Shown here: piece by piece, positions 31,545 through 43,800 of the stretch
Numbering within the stretch: the stretch's first letter is position 1
Layout of the letters: each line of letters begins with the position of its first letter
NCBI RefSeq assembly: GCF_964340395.1
Contig: NC_135552.1
Location: 12,959,194 to 13,023,193 of the forward strand
Reading direction: 5' to 3'
Length of the DNA: 64,000 nucleotides
Origin: Glandiceps talaboti
Lineage: Eukaryota > Hemichordata > Enteropneusta > Spengelidae
Made by a program: the position numbers and the translations under genes
Notes under the pieces: model-generated
The model's database searches: none
Told to the model about the DNA's origin: nothing
The model's input: only the letters and a program-made list of their open reading frames with translations

Positions 31545-33180
31545 TGATTATAAATGAACACACTGTGAATACAGAAATGAACAAAATGTGAGTGTTTAAA
31601 TGAACACGCTGTGAATACAGAAATGAACACACTGTGAGTGTTTAAATGAACATGCTGTGAATACAGAAATGAACACACACACTGTTATCTTGGATATGAC
31701 AAGTACTTGGAAATATTAACCCATTGTGAGTCTACAAATGAACATAATGTGAGCATGAAAATCAACATACTGTGAGTATGCAAATCAACATACTGTGAGT
31801 ATGCAAATCAACATACTGTGAGTATGCAAATGGACATGTGAGTATGCAAATCAACATACTGTATGAAAATCAACATACTGTGAACATGAAAATCAACATA
31901 CTGTGAGTATGCAAATGGACATGTGAGTATGCAAATCAACATACTGTGAGTATGCAAATCAACATACTGTGAACATGAAAATCAACATACTGTGAGTATG
32001 CAAATGGACACGTGAGTATGCAATCAACATACTGTGAGCATGAAAATCAACATACTGTGAGTATGCAAATCAACATACTGTAAGTATGCAAATCAACATA
32101 CTGTGAGTATGCAAATCAACATACTGTAAGTACGCAAATCAACATACTGTGAATATGCAAATCAACATACTGTGTGTATGCAGATCAACATACTGTAAGT
32201 ATGCAAATCAACATACTGTGAGTATGTAAATCAACATACTGTAAGTATGCAAATCAACATACTGTAAGTATGTAAATCAACATACTGTAAGTATGCAAAT
32301 CAACATACTGTAAGTATGCAAATCAACATACTGTGAGTATGCAATGGGCATGTGAGTATGCAAATCAACATACTGTGAGTATGCAAATGGACATGTGAGT
32401 ATGCAATCAACATACTGTGAGTATGCAAATCAACATACTGTGAGTATGCAATGGGCATACTGTAAGTATGCAAATCAACATACTGTGAGTATGCAAATGA
32501 CATGTGAGTATGCAAATCAACATACTGTGAGTATGCAAATGGGCATGTGAGTATGCAATCAACATACTGTGAGTATGCAATGGGCATACTGTGAGTATGC
32601 AAATCAACATACTGTGAGTATGCAAATGGGCATGTGAGTATGCAATCAACATACTGTGAGTATGCAAATCAACATACTGTAAGTATGCAAATCAACATAC
32701 TGTGAGTATGTAAATCAACATACTGTAAGTATGCAAATCAACATACTGTAAGTATGTAAATCAACATACTGTAAGTATGCAAATCAACATACTGTAAGTA
32801 TGCAAATCAACATACTGTGAGTATGCAATGGGCATGTGAGTATGCAAATCAACATACTGTGAGTATGCAAATGGACATGTGAGTATGCAATCAACATACT
32901 GTGAGTATGCAAATCAACATACTGTGAGTATGCAATGGGCATACTGTAAGTATGCAAATCAACATACTGTGAGTATGCAAATGACATGTGAGTATGCAAA
33001 TCAACATACTGTGAGTATGCAAATGGGCATGTGAGTATGCAATCAACATACTGTGAGTATGCAATGGGCATACTGTGAGTATGCAAATCAACATACTGTG
33101 AGTATGCAAATGGGCATGTGAGTATGCAATCAACATACTGTGCGTATGAAAATCAACATATTGTGAATTTAGTAATTTGA
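31545..33180. repeat. 23-bp minisatellite array containing octamer motifs, with a 484-bp higher-order duplication
   Basis: The unit is close to GAGTATGCAAATCAACATACTGT (23 bp), with variants at its left end of AAATGAACACACTGTGAATAC type. By manual count about 40 units contain ATGCAAAT, the canonical octamer bound by POU-domain factors. The pattern of variants from about 32,180 to 32,656 is repeated from about 32,664 to 33,140, a 484-bp period. Minus-strand frames in the array are an artefact of the repeat. Confidence 0.93.
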
Positions 33181-34396
33181 ATGACAAACTATGAATGTAG
33201 AAATGAAGATATCGCTAATCTACAAATGAACATACTCTGAACCTCCGAATGATGAACTACAAATCTAGAAATGTACAGTACTTTGAAATGAACATACGAC
33301 GATAATGCCAGATCAACTAATCAACAAGTTAAAACTCACACACTGAAACTATTTTTGCAACGTGTTGATATAAGCTATCAACAGACACTGATATTACACT
33401 CACGGTAGAGTGACATCCCTGATGGCAAGTTTTCCTCAGGCACATTTTAGTGTTTACAGTATCTTGACTACAGGATGATTATGCTTATATAAGGTATTGT
33501 TATCGTGCACTTGTATAAAACTACCACATGCATCATCAATAGTTTTAGTTTGTGTCTATCATAAAGTTTGTTGACAGCTTGGTTTCCATAGTAATACAGT
33601 CGATCTGGATATATACTGTACTAAAGAAATTGACATACAACTGAATGTCAAGCATTTGTGTTGAATTTTGTACACACTAAATGAAATGGAAGTGAACAAA
33701 TACATGAATACTTTGCAAATCCAAAAACTGTTAGTGTGCAAATTATAATAACAAATTATATACAAACAACTGGTGTGCACTGTCACACTGTAAAACATTC
33801 TCCTTTTCAGTAAAAATTATCCTGAACAGATACATCCAGATATAAAGTACTTCATGTGCATTACTCATGAATATGCATGAATACTGATGAACCTGTTGGA
33901 CAAATGTGGTGATCTGGGTCAAAGGTTAAATGAGTGTGCCATTAATTTGAACTGTAAAATGAACATTACTTTGTTTCTGTGTAAATCCTATCTTTATCTG
34001 TGTGATATACTGGGTGTTGGTTGTACAGTTACTACTATGGAACTTATCGTTTATGTTGTTTTGGGAGACACATTTTCTCTGTAGTGGGGTTTTCTACTCA
34101 GGTTCAAGTTCATCTCAAATCATTTTGGATTCACAGGAAGGATGTATTCTACCATCGATGTGTTCTGAAATGCCAAAACTCCACTGTGGGGGTTACAAAA
34201 TACCATTTTGTTTATGACAAATACGTCACACACACTAAAACATACTGTGTCTTTCACTTTCGTAAGTGAGTGCTCGCTCTCATTTCTATTGCACTTTAGT
34301 GCTCCTCACATCTAGCTCTTTGAATTGACTTTCACCTCATTGGTGCATATAGTAGTGATGTGCACCTGGTTTCCAGGTGTATTTTAAGACTCATTC
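33181..34396. other. region downstream of SNX13, probably its 3' UTR in part
   Basis: No independent gene was found. Overlapping plus-strand frames at 33,887-34,269 have no domain or splice support. Since SNX13 ends at 34,397 on the minus strand, its 3' untranslated region must lie in the right part of this stretch; I did not fix a poly(A) signal. Confidence 0.45.
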
Positions 34397-34851
34397 TCAT
34401 CTGGTCAATGATTCATTCTGGAATGAGTTCCACCTATCAAGTTTGTTGTTTGAGTTTCCCCTCTCAAGTTGGTTGTTTGAGTTTCTCCTCTCCACTTGGT
34501 TGTTTGTTGATTCACTTCTCTTAAGTCTAGTCGTATTCTTAGAATCAGTTCTTTGTAAATTCTTCCGATGAGAATTGCTTCTTTCTATTGATCCTCGCTG
34601 GTGTGAATCTGCCTTCTGAAATCTTGCCCGCCTAGTAGCTGCTGAGACTGGCTTGTTTCGTAACCTTTCTGACCGAGAATGCAATTTGGTAAAGATTTCT
34701 GGAAAGGTATTCTCTGGGAAGAGTGTTTCTAGCATCCCTTCAAAGCACACATACATAAGTCTTTTGTTTAGTGTCTGATGTTGCAACATCTCAAATACTC
34801 GTAGAACTCCTTTTCTGGTGGTCTCTGCTCCGATAAAATTCTTCAACTCAT
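34397..34851 (-). CDS. SNX13: SNX13 last exon: end of Nexin_C and repetitive serine tail
   Basis: The acceptor is CTATAG before ATGAGTTG and the stop codon ends at 34,397. It encodes the conserved Nexin_C end (IGAETTRKGVLRVFEML, MYVCFEGMLETLFPE, KLHSRS) and then about 90 residues with repeated R-x-x-S words (ERSNS, KRSES, ERRNS, ERGNS, DRWNS). The last units come from a 27-bp coding minisatellite. Vertebrate SNX13 has only a short tail here. Confidence 0.95.
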
Positions 34852-37800
34852 CTATAGAAAGAAAGTTTGACAATTTCATGTGTTAATGGTGGTTGGTGTG
34901 ACTGTCTTGACGTTCAGTGGGGTGCTGGCGGATGGGGGAAAAAGGTTGGAGGAACATTTCTAGATTACTTGCTGCTGGGAGTGCTAGTACACATTTACAA
35001 CCATTACTAACCTTACGAAGAGTGATTTCATTCATAGTTTACCATTTTCAAAAAATAGTAATACAGAGACAATCTGGTCAAATTATTTCTTTCTTACAAA
35101 TTACACCATGTTTTATGAAAGAATGTCTGGTCAACTCAGTAATGTTACTCATATTGTCTATAAAAAGTAAACAAAACAGAAAATTGGCAGAGGTGTATGT
35201 ACGACTGTAATACATTTATTGAAACAGAACAATTCAAGATAATTTTACTCAAAATATCCGCAAGAAAAGAACATAAATTTAAAGTGAAATTGCAATATGA
35301 TTTTTAAGGATTGAACAAATTCCTTGAGAGGGTAACATTTTTTTCTGACAACAGAAAACCAATGTTATTTATTACCTGGCATACTGGCTATAAGTTTGGT
35401 CTTGGCTGTCACTCTAGTTCTCATCTTAGTCATGTGGTCTCTCTCTGGAGACGATTCTGCCTCTACACCACCTGGCCAAAATGCATCCCTGAAAATATGC
35501 AAATCAGTGGCTGATTACTCATATATTACTCCGTTCCATTTATAGTCAGAGGATATACAAATGACAAGTGCCATACTCTTAGGAGACCTTGTCATTAAAT
35601 ACAAGTGCCATAGAGGGCCTTGTCAGTACATTATGCAAGTGTCATAAGGAGCCTTGTCATGCATGTGTATCACATGGAGTGGAAGTTATATGGTGTCGAC
35701 CAAGAAATCAAATGTTCATTATTTTTATGATGTACCTATAGGCAGTAATATTCTATTTCAGATACCAAGAATTATTGACTAATACAAGTGTCATAGGTAC
35801 CTGCCATTAAATTATTTTATTAATTAATTTTGATTAATACAAACTTTAGGGGTTTGGGGCAATCAATAATATATGTCCATCACAAAATTAATTTTTTTTC
35901 TTCAGAAAATGTACCCCACATTAAATTCAATCTTTGTACATACCTGAATAATTTGACATATTCAGCCACTTGTTCTGCTGATGTAGTGTACGCTACATAA
36001 TCAACAATTTTTCTGTGAATACAAAATAAATTAGATATTAACCTGTCTACATAAGTATTAGAATCAGGAACATACAAGATCAAAGAGAGATAACAAGACC
36101 AAAGACAGAGTCCCTGACTATGGTTATAGATGAATATAAATCATGCTGTCTTCTAAATAACCATTTATCTGATGACTGACTGACTTACGCATTAATCATA
36201 TTGCCAAAAGCTGCCTTGATAAGTTGGCGTAGTAGGGCTATGACTCGTCTCCTTAGCCATTGATCACGATTTTTTAAATCAAACACTTCATCCAGTAGTA
36301 ACAGCATGATTCTCAGTGGAATGTTATCTTCATCCTACAGAAATGAAACGTGTTAATTGTACATTTCTTATAACAGTTAACAGTTAAAACAGCTACCTTG
36401 TGAAAAGCATATAATTATATATATATGGTATTATTATATACACCAAAATGTGACTAAGAAATGGTAAATGCTTTAACAATGCAATTCAGTGATTGGTACC
36501 AAACAAACACCCCCCCCCCCCCCCATCTTACCAATTCAAACCAAATCGTGGGCAAAATATGACTCATAACTCACTTGAATATAACAATAAGGTAACCAAT
36601 GTCTACTATTTAAATTAGTGCTTTTTATGACTGATGAACACTGTGCCAATGTATTATGTACAATAACATGTTTTGTTATATTATAAACCCAAGCAAAAGA
36701 ATGAGGACAGGAAACAGTATGGTCAGGGGTGTTCAAGGGTAGACTACATTGATACAATCACTTCAATAGAGATATCTATACACTATCATATGATGCACAA
36801 TTAGTATCACATGGGATGCTGGAGAGAGTGTCAGTCATGTGTACCATGTTTAAGCATTCAGTATTGTTTCAATTAGACATTTAGATATATTGTATCACAA
36901 GAAGGGTATACCTGTGTGTGAAAGCATCCCACCATGGTATATCACAGACTATATTCCAATATGACTTGGCACCTCTGTACTATGTGTGTTTTATACAATG
37001 TGCTAATATTTCATACTTACATCAGCTCCAATATTTGCTGACACTTTCTCTGTCTCCAGGAACTGCTCCCTAGGACTACCCTGTAGAAGTCAAATAATCA
37101 AATATTTGAGAGTCTAGAGACTTCAAAATCAGTTCCCTGCATCATGTTCACACACTTTTAATGAACACACCCATTGTTGAAATGGTGGGAAGTTATATCG
37201 CCCTCTGTGTCAGATTTTGGACAAGTTCTAAATTTGATAATATAAGCCCACTTCATGCTACAAATATATTTACAAATACAAGCTGGGTAATGGGAAATGT
37301 AATGTGCAGGGTTACTAGCATATAGTTACTATGCACACAGCAAACATCACTTCATCTACATGTACACCAGACACTGTTATTACTACTTGTCAGTGTTTTT
37401 GTTATTTGATAAACACTGTGACATGATCCAAAAGAAACCTGTATTTCCTCCTACCTTGAACATCTTGGTAAAATTATCAGTCATTTTGTCTGACATTTTG
37501 TTGAATCCATCCGACATCAGAGACATACCGTCCACAATGTTACCTGGTACTGATTTCACTGTGTGTGCTACATTGCGTACAGAGTTCTTCAATGGATTCA
37601 CCAGGGTATCCATCTAGTCAAACAGACAAAGACATGGTTGATCTTATTGTCTGCGCTATTATGGTTATTGGAAAGACAAAAGATTTTATAGTTTGGCCAT
37701 CAGGAGTGCTATTCAGAAGAAAAAATAAAAACAATAGTAGTACCAACAGTATGCCCAATTTTGGTTATTGAAAAGACAAAAGATTTTACACTTCAGCCAC

Positions 37801-40800
37801 AAGGAGTGCTTTTCAGAGAAAATGACCAAGTTTGACTTATTACCGACAGTATGCCAATCATTAGAAAGACAAAAGATTTTGTACTTTGGCCACTAGGAGT
37901 GCTGTTCAAACGAACTCATAAAACTAGCACTGATAGTATGCAAATTATGGTACTTTTAATATTCAATACAAATCAGACATCTGATGAAGCCCAACTTTCC
38001 ACTACAGAAAGTTATTAACAGAGGCCCAGAAAGATTGAATGATTTCATGCTATCACTTTAACATTCAGTAGTTCCACACACACCATAATATAAGTTACTA
38101 AAAAAAAAATGGAAAGCTTACTTTTCTAGCAAACTGTCCTTTGCCTTTGTTATATACACCTGGTTCCAGAAAGTGTACAAGTACTCCCAGCATGCCTGGA
38201 TTGTTACTTAAAACATCATTACATAGCAAGGTCTGTGGTAAAAACAACACATCATTATATCTTAGCAAGGTCTGTGGTAAACACACATAATGCAACATCA
38301 CAGAATATTACAATAAATTTGAAAATCAAACAAGTCATCAATTTTTTTTTGAGTGGACTTTGACAAAGAAATAATAATGTGTGCGTGCGTCTGCGTGCAT
38401 GTGTATGTGTGTGTGTGTGTGTGTCTAACATTAATTATGTAACAGTAATAAGTATCACAGCTTTGTTATGGTTTGTGTATGTATGTATGTATGTATGTAT
38501 GTATGTATGTATGTATGTATGTATGTATGTATGTATGTATGTATGTATGTATGTATGTGTGGTCAGCACTAACAGTCTGGATTTTTTTTGACACTTCTTC
38601 TTTAAATATTCCTGACCAATAGATGCACAATGTTGTTCATCAAATTGTTCCAGTCATGTACAGTGCATGGATAGAAAGAGTACTTGTAAGTATTTATTTT
38701 GGCTGGTATAGTATGGAGAATCTATATTGTCTGGTTACTTTACCTGTAAGTAGGTATTCAGTTGTTTTGTTCTCCTCTCGAGAAACACTTTACTCATATT
38801 ATTAAAAGCTTTCTTGCCAGGTAGACTAAGTCCAAACAGAGAATCAAACTTCTCTTTTAGAACCATATGTAAATCATGGAAGTCACTATAGCGACGATAG
38901 ACGTCCCACACTTCCTCAGTACCATCGGTATTGGTTCGTTCTACATGGATACTGTACACAGCATACGACTTACCACTCTCTTTCACAATGGCTGAATATA
39001 ATAGAAATAGATGAAGAAACAATTGTAATCTATTAGACAATTGATGGAATTGATGTATGTTACTCGTCCCCTCTGAGGCACATAGGCTTACACTAAAATC
39101 ATATTCGTGAAATGGTACAACTGACGGAAACACTCCAAACTCAAGGTGCAGTGGTGGTGAAAACAATTCTTTTCAATACAATATGATCTTTAATTTCTTA
39201 CACTGAAATAATCTGTAATGTAAGATGAGCAAATGAAACTACATGTAGATATTAACCACTGAGGGGACTTTTGGGTAAATTCTCGCATCCTATGATGTAA
39301 CTTCGCTAACTGAAATCACATTGTAAGATGATGAACTCTACGTTCATTCCATAAATTTAATTTCATTGTCTGAAGTCAATGCATGCATCATGACTTCAGA
39401 AAATACTGACAAAGCCATGGTGGATACCTGGCAAAAGCATTGGTGAATTGATAAAAAGTTTTACACAAGTACCCTCTCCCCATCCTCTATACTTTATAAG
39501 CTAGATATACTAGCCAAAATCAGATCATGAGTTTGTAAAATTTTGGTCAAAAGAAAGCCTGCCGGAAACAGATTTTGTCTGAGGAAAATCTCCTGGACCA
39601 GCATTAATAATTATCAATAGTAATCAGTAGTAATCTCATAATTCTTACCTGTGTTTGTTATTTGTGCTGATAATGAATGGGAGGTTTTAACTATTTCTGG
39701 TGCAGCACCTTCTTCTAATGAGGACGACAACAGATCTTCAGTTGACTAACAGAAAAAAAAAATCCACAATGATTAATGATTAAATTAGAGGTCATAAAAG
39801 GATGTAAAGGTTTGCCATTATAATAAGATTGCATGTATATTGATACAGTATCTTACCCCTTGTAAACTAGTGGCAGGAGAAGAGTCAGCTGTAACTTACC
39901 CCTTGTAAACTAGTGGCAGGAGAAGAGTCAGCTGAGTGAAGTGACATTTGTCTTTCATCTATCTTGGGACTTGAATCTTCTTTCAATAAATCTAACTCAG
40001 CTAGACATTTCACATATAATGGACTCTGTTTAAATGCAGGAAAATACTCTTCTCCTTGTAAAATATCATAAACCTACCGATTAAACAAAATCATAAACAC
40101 CAAAATATTACTTTCAATCGAGAATATATTGTTCATGGTTCCAAGAAAAAATATGACAGTAAAATATAGTTTACTCTGGAATAGTAAGTGAGAAACGATT
40201 GTATCGGGAGAAAGACATTAATGCTGAATAATTCTATCATTGCATGATCAAGTTCTGTAGTAGACAATTGAAATGATGCATTCATTTGTAACTTACTGTT
40301 CCAAGGTAACTATATTTTACTGTCGTGATTTCAGTTGACAGCCGTTAACAAGCAGTTGACATTATCCACATCACTGTAGTGCTTCATATGGTGTTTTGAT
40401 GGGTTGAGCACTTTTACACTTACTTTGTCGATTTTGGGATCCTTACTTACCTGCAGGTAGTCCATACTGCATAAATCACAGATCAATTCTGATAGCACAA
40501 CCAAAAGTCTGGTGATCTAAACAGGCAACATTGTACCCATAGGTAATGAAAGCACTGGTCATACTACCAGACTGAGACATGTCTTTGCAATTATGCAAAT
40601 ACAGCCATATCTGCTCCTTTATTTCAAATGCTAAGGCCTCAGCACACTGCACAAAAATTTTACATTAAAGTAGAGAGGAAAATATGTCTTACCAACCCAA
40701 TGAACATACTCAGGGATTAACATAAATGCCTGTAAGATATTCATATACTGTCTTACATTCATTATATAGCATGTAAGGATCATGTCTACCTTTCTTTGTA

Positions 40801-43800
40801 CTTCATCAAATAATCCTTCTGATGGGTCTTCTTGTCTGATCTTCTGGTAAGTTCTTCTAACTACATGATCATCGATACTAACACTGTGTGATGCCTGTAA
40901 TACAAGGAAACATACAAACAAGATCTTAATATCCAGTATTGTGTAGTAAAGTATGAACACTGCAAACCTTCATGGATGCTGGCAGAGTGGCAGTGTATGA
41001 ATTAATGTAGAAGTTTTAGAAAAACTGGTTGATATATGTGATATATGTTAATGATGACATTTATTCATGAAAATTGTTGAATGGTTGCCACAAGTGCCTT
41101 AGTGTTGAAGCAGAGGTGGAAACCTGCATTGTTCAGATGGGTCAAACTGGGTACTGAAGAGGTGGAAACCTGCATGCCATTGTTCAGTTGGGTTAAACTG
41201 AGTATCACCCTTTCTTATATACAAATCTGGGAAATTTATAATCAAGTCCATCCAGTATTAGGTGGCCAGCCTATAGATAGAAGAGATGTACAAGATAACA
41301 GCTCACACATCAACAACCCACTTACCAGTAACCACCGACATACCTGTCAACCTGTATGTTTCTGTTACACTCATAGACATTCATATGTATGGTGGTGCGT
41401 CTATGAACACTACAAGAGAACCCCATGACATGTGAATGAAAAGTGTGGCACCCCCTGGCTATTGGCTTGGGTGCTGGCAGTGCTTTCTATGGCTGTACTT
41501 TCATTAAAGCGTAGTGGATTACTAGTAAAATTTCCAATCCCTCTTACTTACGTCGTCAGATAAGTACTGTTCAAAAATGTTGTGAGCTGCAGCCCGTAAC
41601 ATTTCAGGGTCAGGTGCCCCATACATGTCAGATGCTCCTGGTAGGTTTTGTGATTTCTGTAAATGATATGCTGACAGTTGTTGTTCTGCCGTCACTTTGT
41701 AGCTCTCTATAGTCAGCCAGAAGAACAAGTAGCCTTGGCCTCCAACTTGACCCATAAAATCTACCAAATATGAACCAACGTTATGTCAATAAACTTTACT
41801 ACCAAATATACGGTAAACTAAGGGGTTCTAAAATGTGAACAACTACCTCCTACATGAAATAGCCAATCAAGTTTGCTATAGTCTAGTATCAAACATCAGG
41901 TTAGGGATAGGATAGGTGTAGACTTGCCCCTTCAAATACACCTGTTGCTACATACTGCCCTTCAAATACACCTGTTGCTACATACTGCCCTTCAAATACA
42001 CCTGTTGCTACATACTGCCCTTCAAATACACTGTTGCTACATACTGCCCTTCAAAAGATACCTGTTGCTACATACTATTAGTGGTGTACTAGTGTGGATG
42101 TGAAATGAAATGTTTTTTCTGCTGTAAATTCACTTTCTTTGTAAGACAGTTTAAGTACTTACCTATGAAATAAGACAGTGCTACATTATTGACTAGTACA
42201 ACGTCTAAAGGGAGGGAATACAAACTTTGATTTGAGATTGGTGTCATCATTTCAGGCTCCTACAACAACAAAAACAACAAAATAATAGCAGATTTATTTA
42301 CATGGGTTGAATCCATACAATAATTTACAATGGTGATGGGGTACACTTTTGTCAAAATATTTTATCCGTCAAGATATTGTGGAGTTAAGTGTGAAAATTT
42401 GTCTTTCAATTGAAATATTTCTGCATCACAGAAAATATATTTACAGTATATTGTTGTGTCAATAAATGCAACATTCATGAAATTTGAAGAAAAAATATGA
42501 ATGAAACAAATGATGGCAAACACAAGACGATCAATCCTGTATTTTTAGGTTTGAATGGTATAACTTTGCATACACATGGTATGATATAGTCTAGATGCTA
42601 TCCGTGGCTTCAAATCTCATCTCATGTCTAGCTCAACGAGGTCCCGAGATGAAATTTTAACATTCAAATGAAGCCATCCATACAGTCATTAACATCATGT
42701 CTTTGTTAATCGATCACAGAATTCTACCCAATAATAAGTTAGTGTTTATTGGGGGCAGCTACATAATGTCCAAATGTGGTACATTTGTCATATTGGGACA
42801 CTACTCATGTACTGTTTACATTATTCTAAACAGTTGGACATTTACTCATTGGCATGAATAACTTTTTGTTCATGATTTCTCATTGAGTTAGACAGGGTGA
42901 AGAGAGATCTAGAGATTCAAAGTCATGGATAGCCTCTCCACTATGTAATATAAAAGCTGGATACTCCAGGAATACGGCGTATTCCGGTTATCGAACTTCC
43001 GGTTGTTTCGCAGGAAAGTATCGCGAGAGGGCGCACCATATCTGACAAAGTGAGGGCCAGAATTTTCGTCATGGCATCTAATAGTATGGCGATGTATGAA
43101 GCTGTCAACAAAATGGGCGTAAAAGAACTCCGTGCATTCATAAAAGAGTGGAAAATTACTACTTCTAAATCTACTAGATATCGCCAGAAATGCTGTCAAC
43201 CTTGGTCTTGAAACACTAGAAAATGATAATTTTCTGAGAGAACGGAAGAGGAGACGAATACTGAGTGGATGTCAAGCATCAAAAGATAGAACTAATCGAC
43301 AGCGGAAACATTGAAAGTTGGACGGAGGACCTTCGAAATATACCTGATGTAGACATGATAAACATATTTCTTTACCTTACTGGTGTCTGTTGCTGGACAA
43401 AAGAACGATTAGAAAATTACAAATCTGACAACAGCTTCCAATCTGATTAAAATCCGATGTAGATGTTGGCTGATCGTTCATTGCTATTTTACCTTCGTTA
43501 TTTTGCCTGAATTGACCTTCTTGGTACATGTTTACATTTTTTAGCCTGCCTGATCGCCTCCTCTACGATCAGGCTAAAAAATGTAAACATGTACCAAGAA
43601 AAATAATATCAGGCAAAATAACGAAGGTAAAATAGCAATGAACGATTAGCCGACATCTACATCGGATTTTAATCAGATTGAACAGCTTCCAGCTTGCAAT
43701 ATTGAGAGTTCGGTCGACAATTACCAAGCCACATGTTTATATTGTAACTGATGTCGCCGCATACTTAGGCCTTTCTTGTTTATTAGAACAGTGGTGTAGC

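Noticed and set aside
31545-33180. Regular repeat array resembling a CRISPR array
   Set aside because: The units are contiguous 23-bp variants without unique spacers, and the setting is a eukaryotic genome. It is a minisatellite.
33887-34269. Three overlapping plus-strand frames near the SNX13 3' end
   Set aside because: No domain, no splice signals, and they overlap one another in different frames; the area more likely holds SNX13 3' UTR on the other strand.
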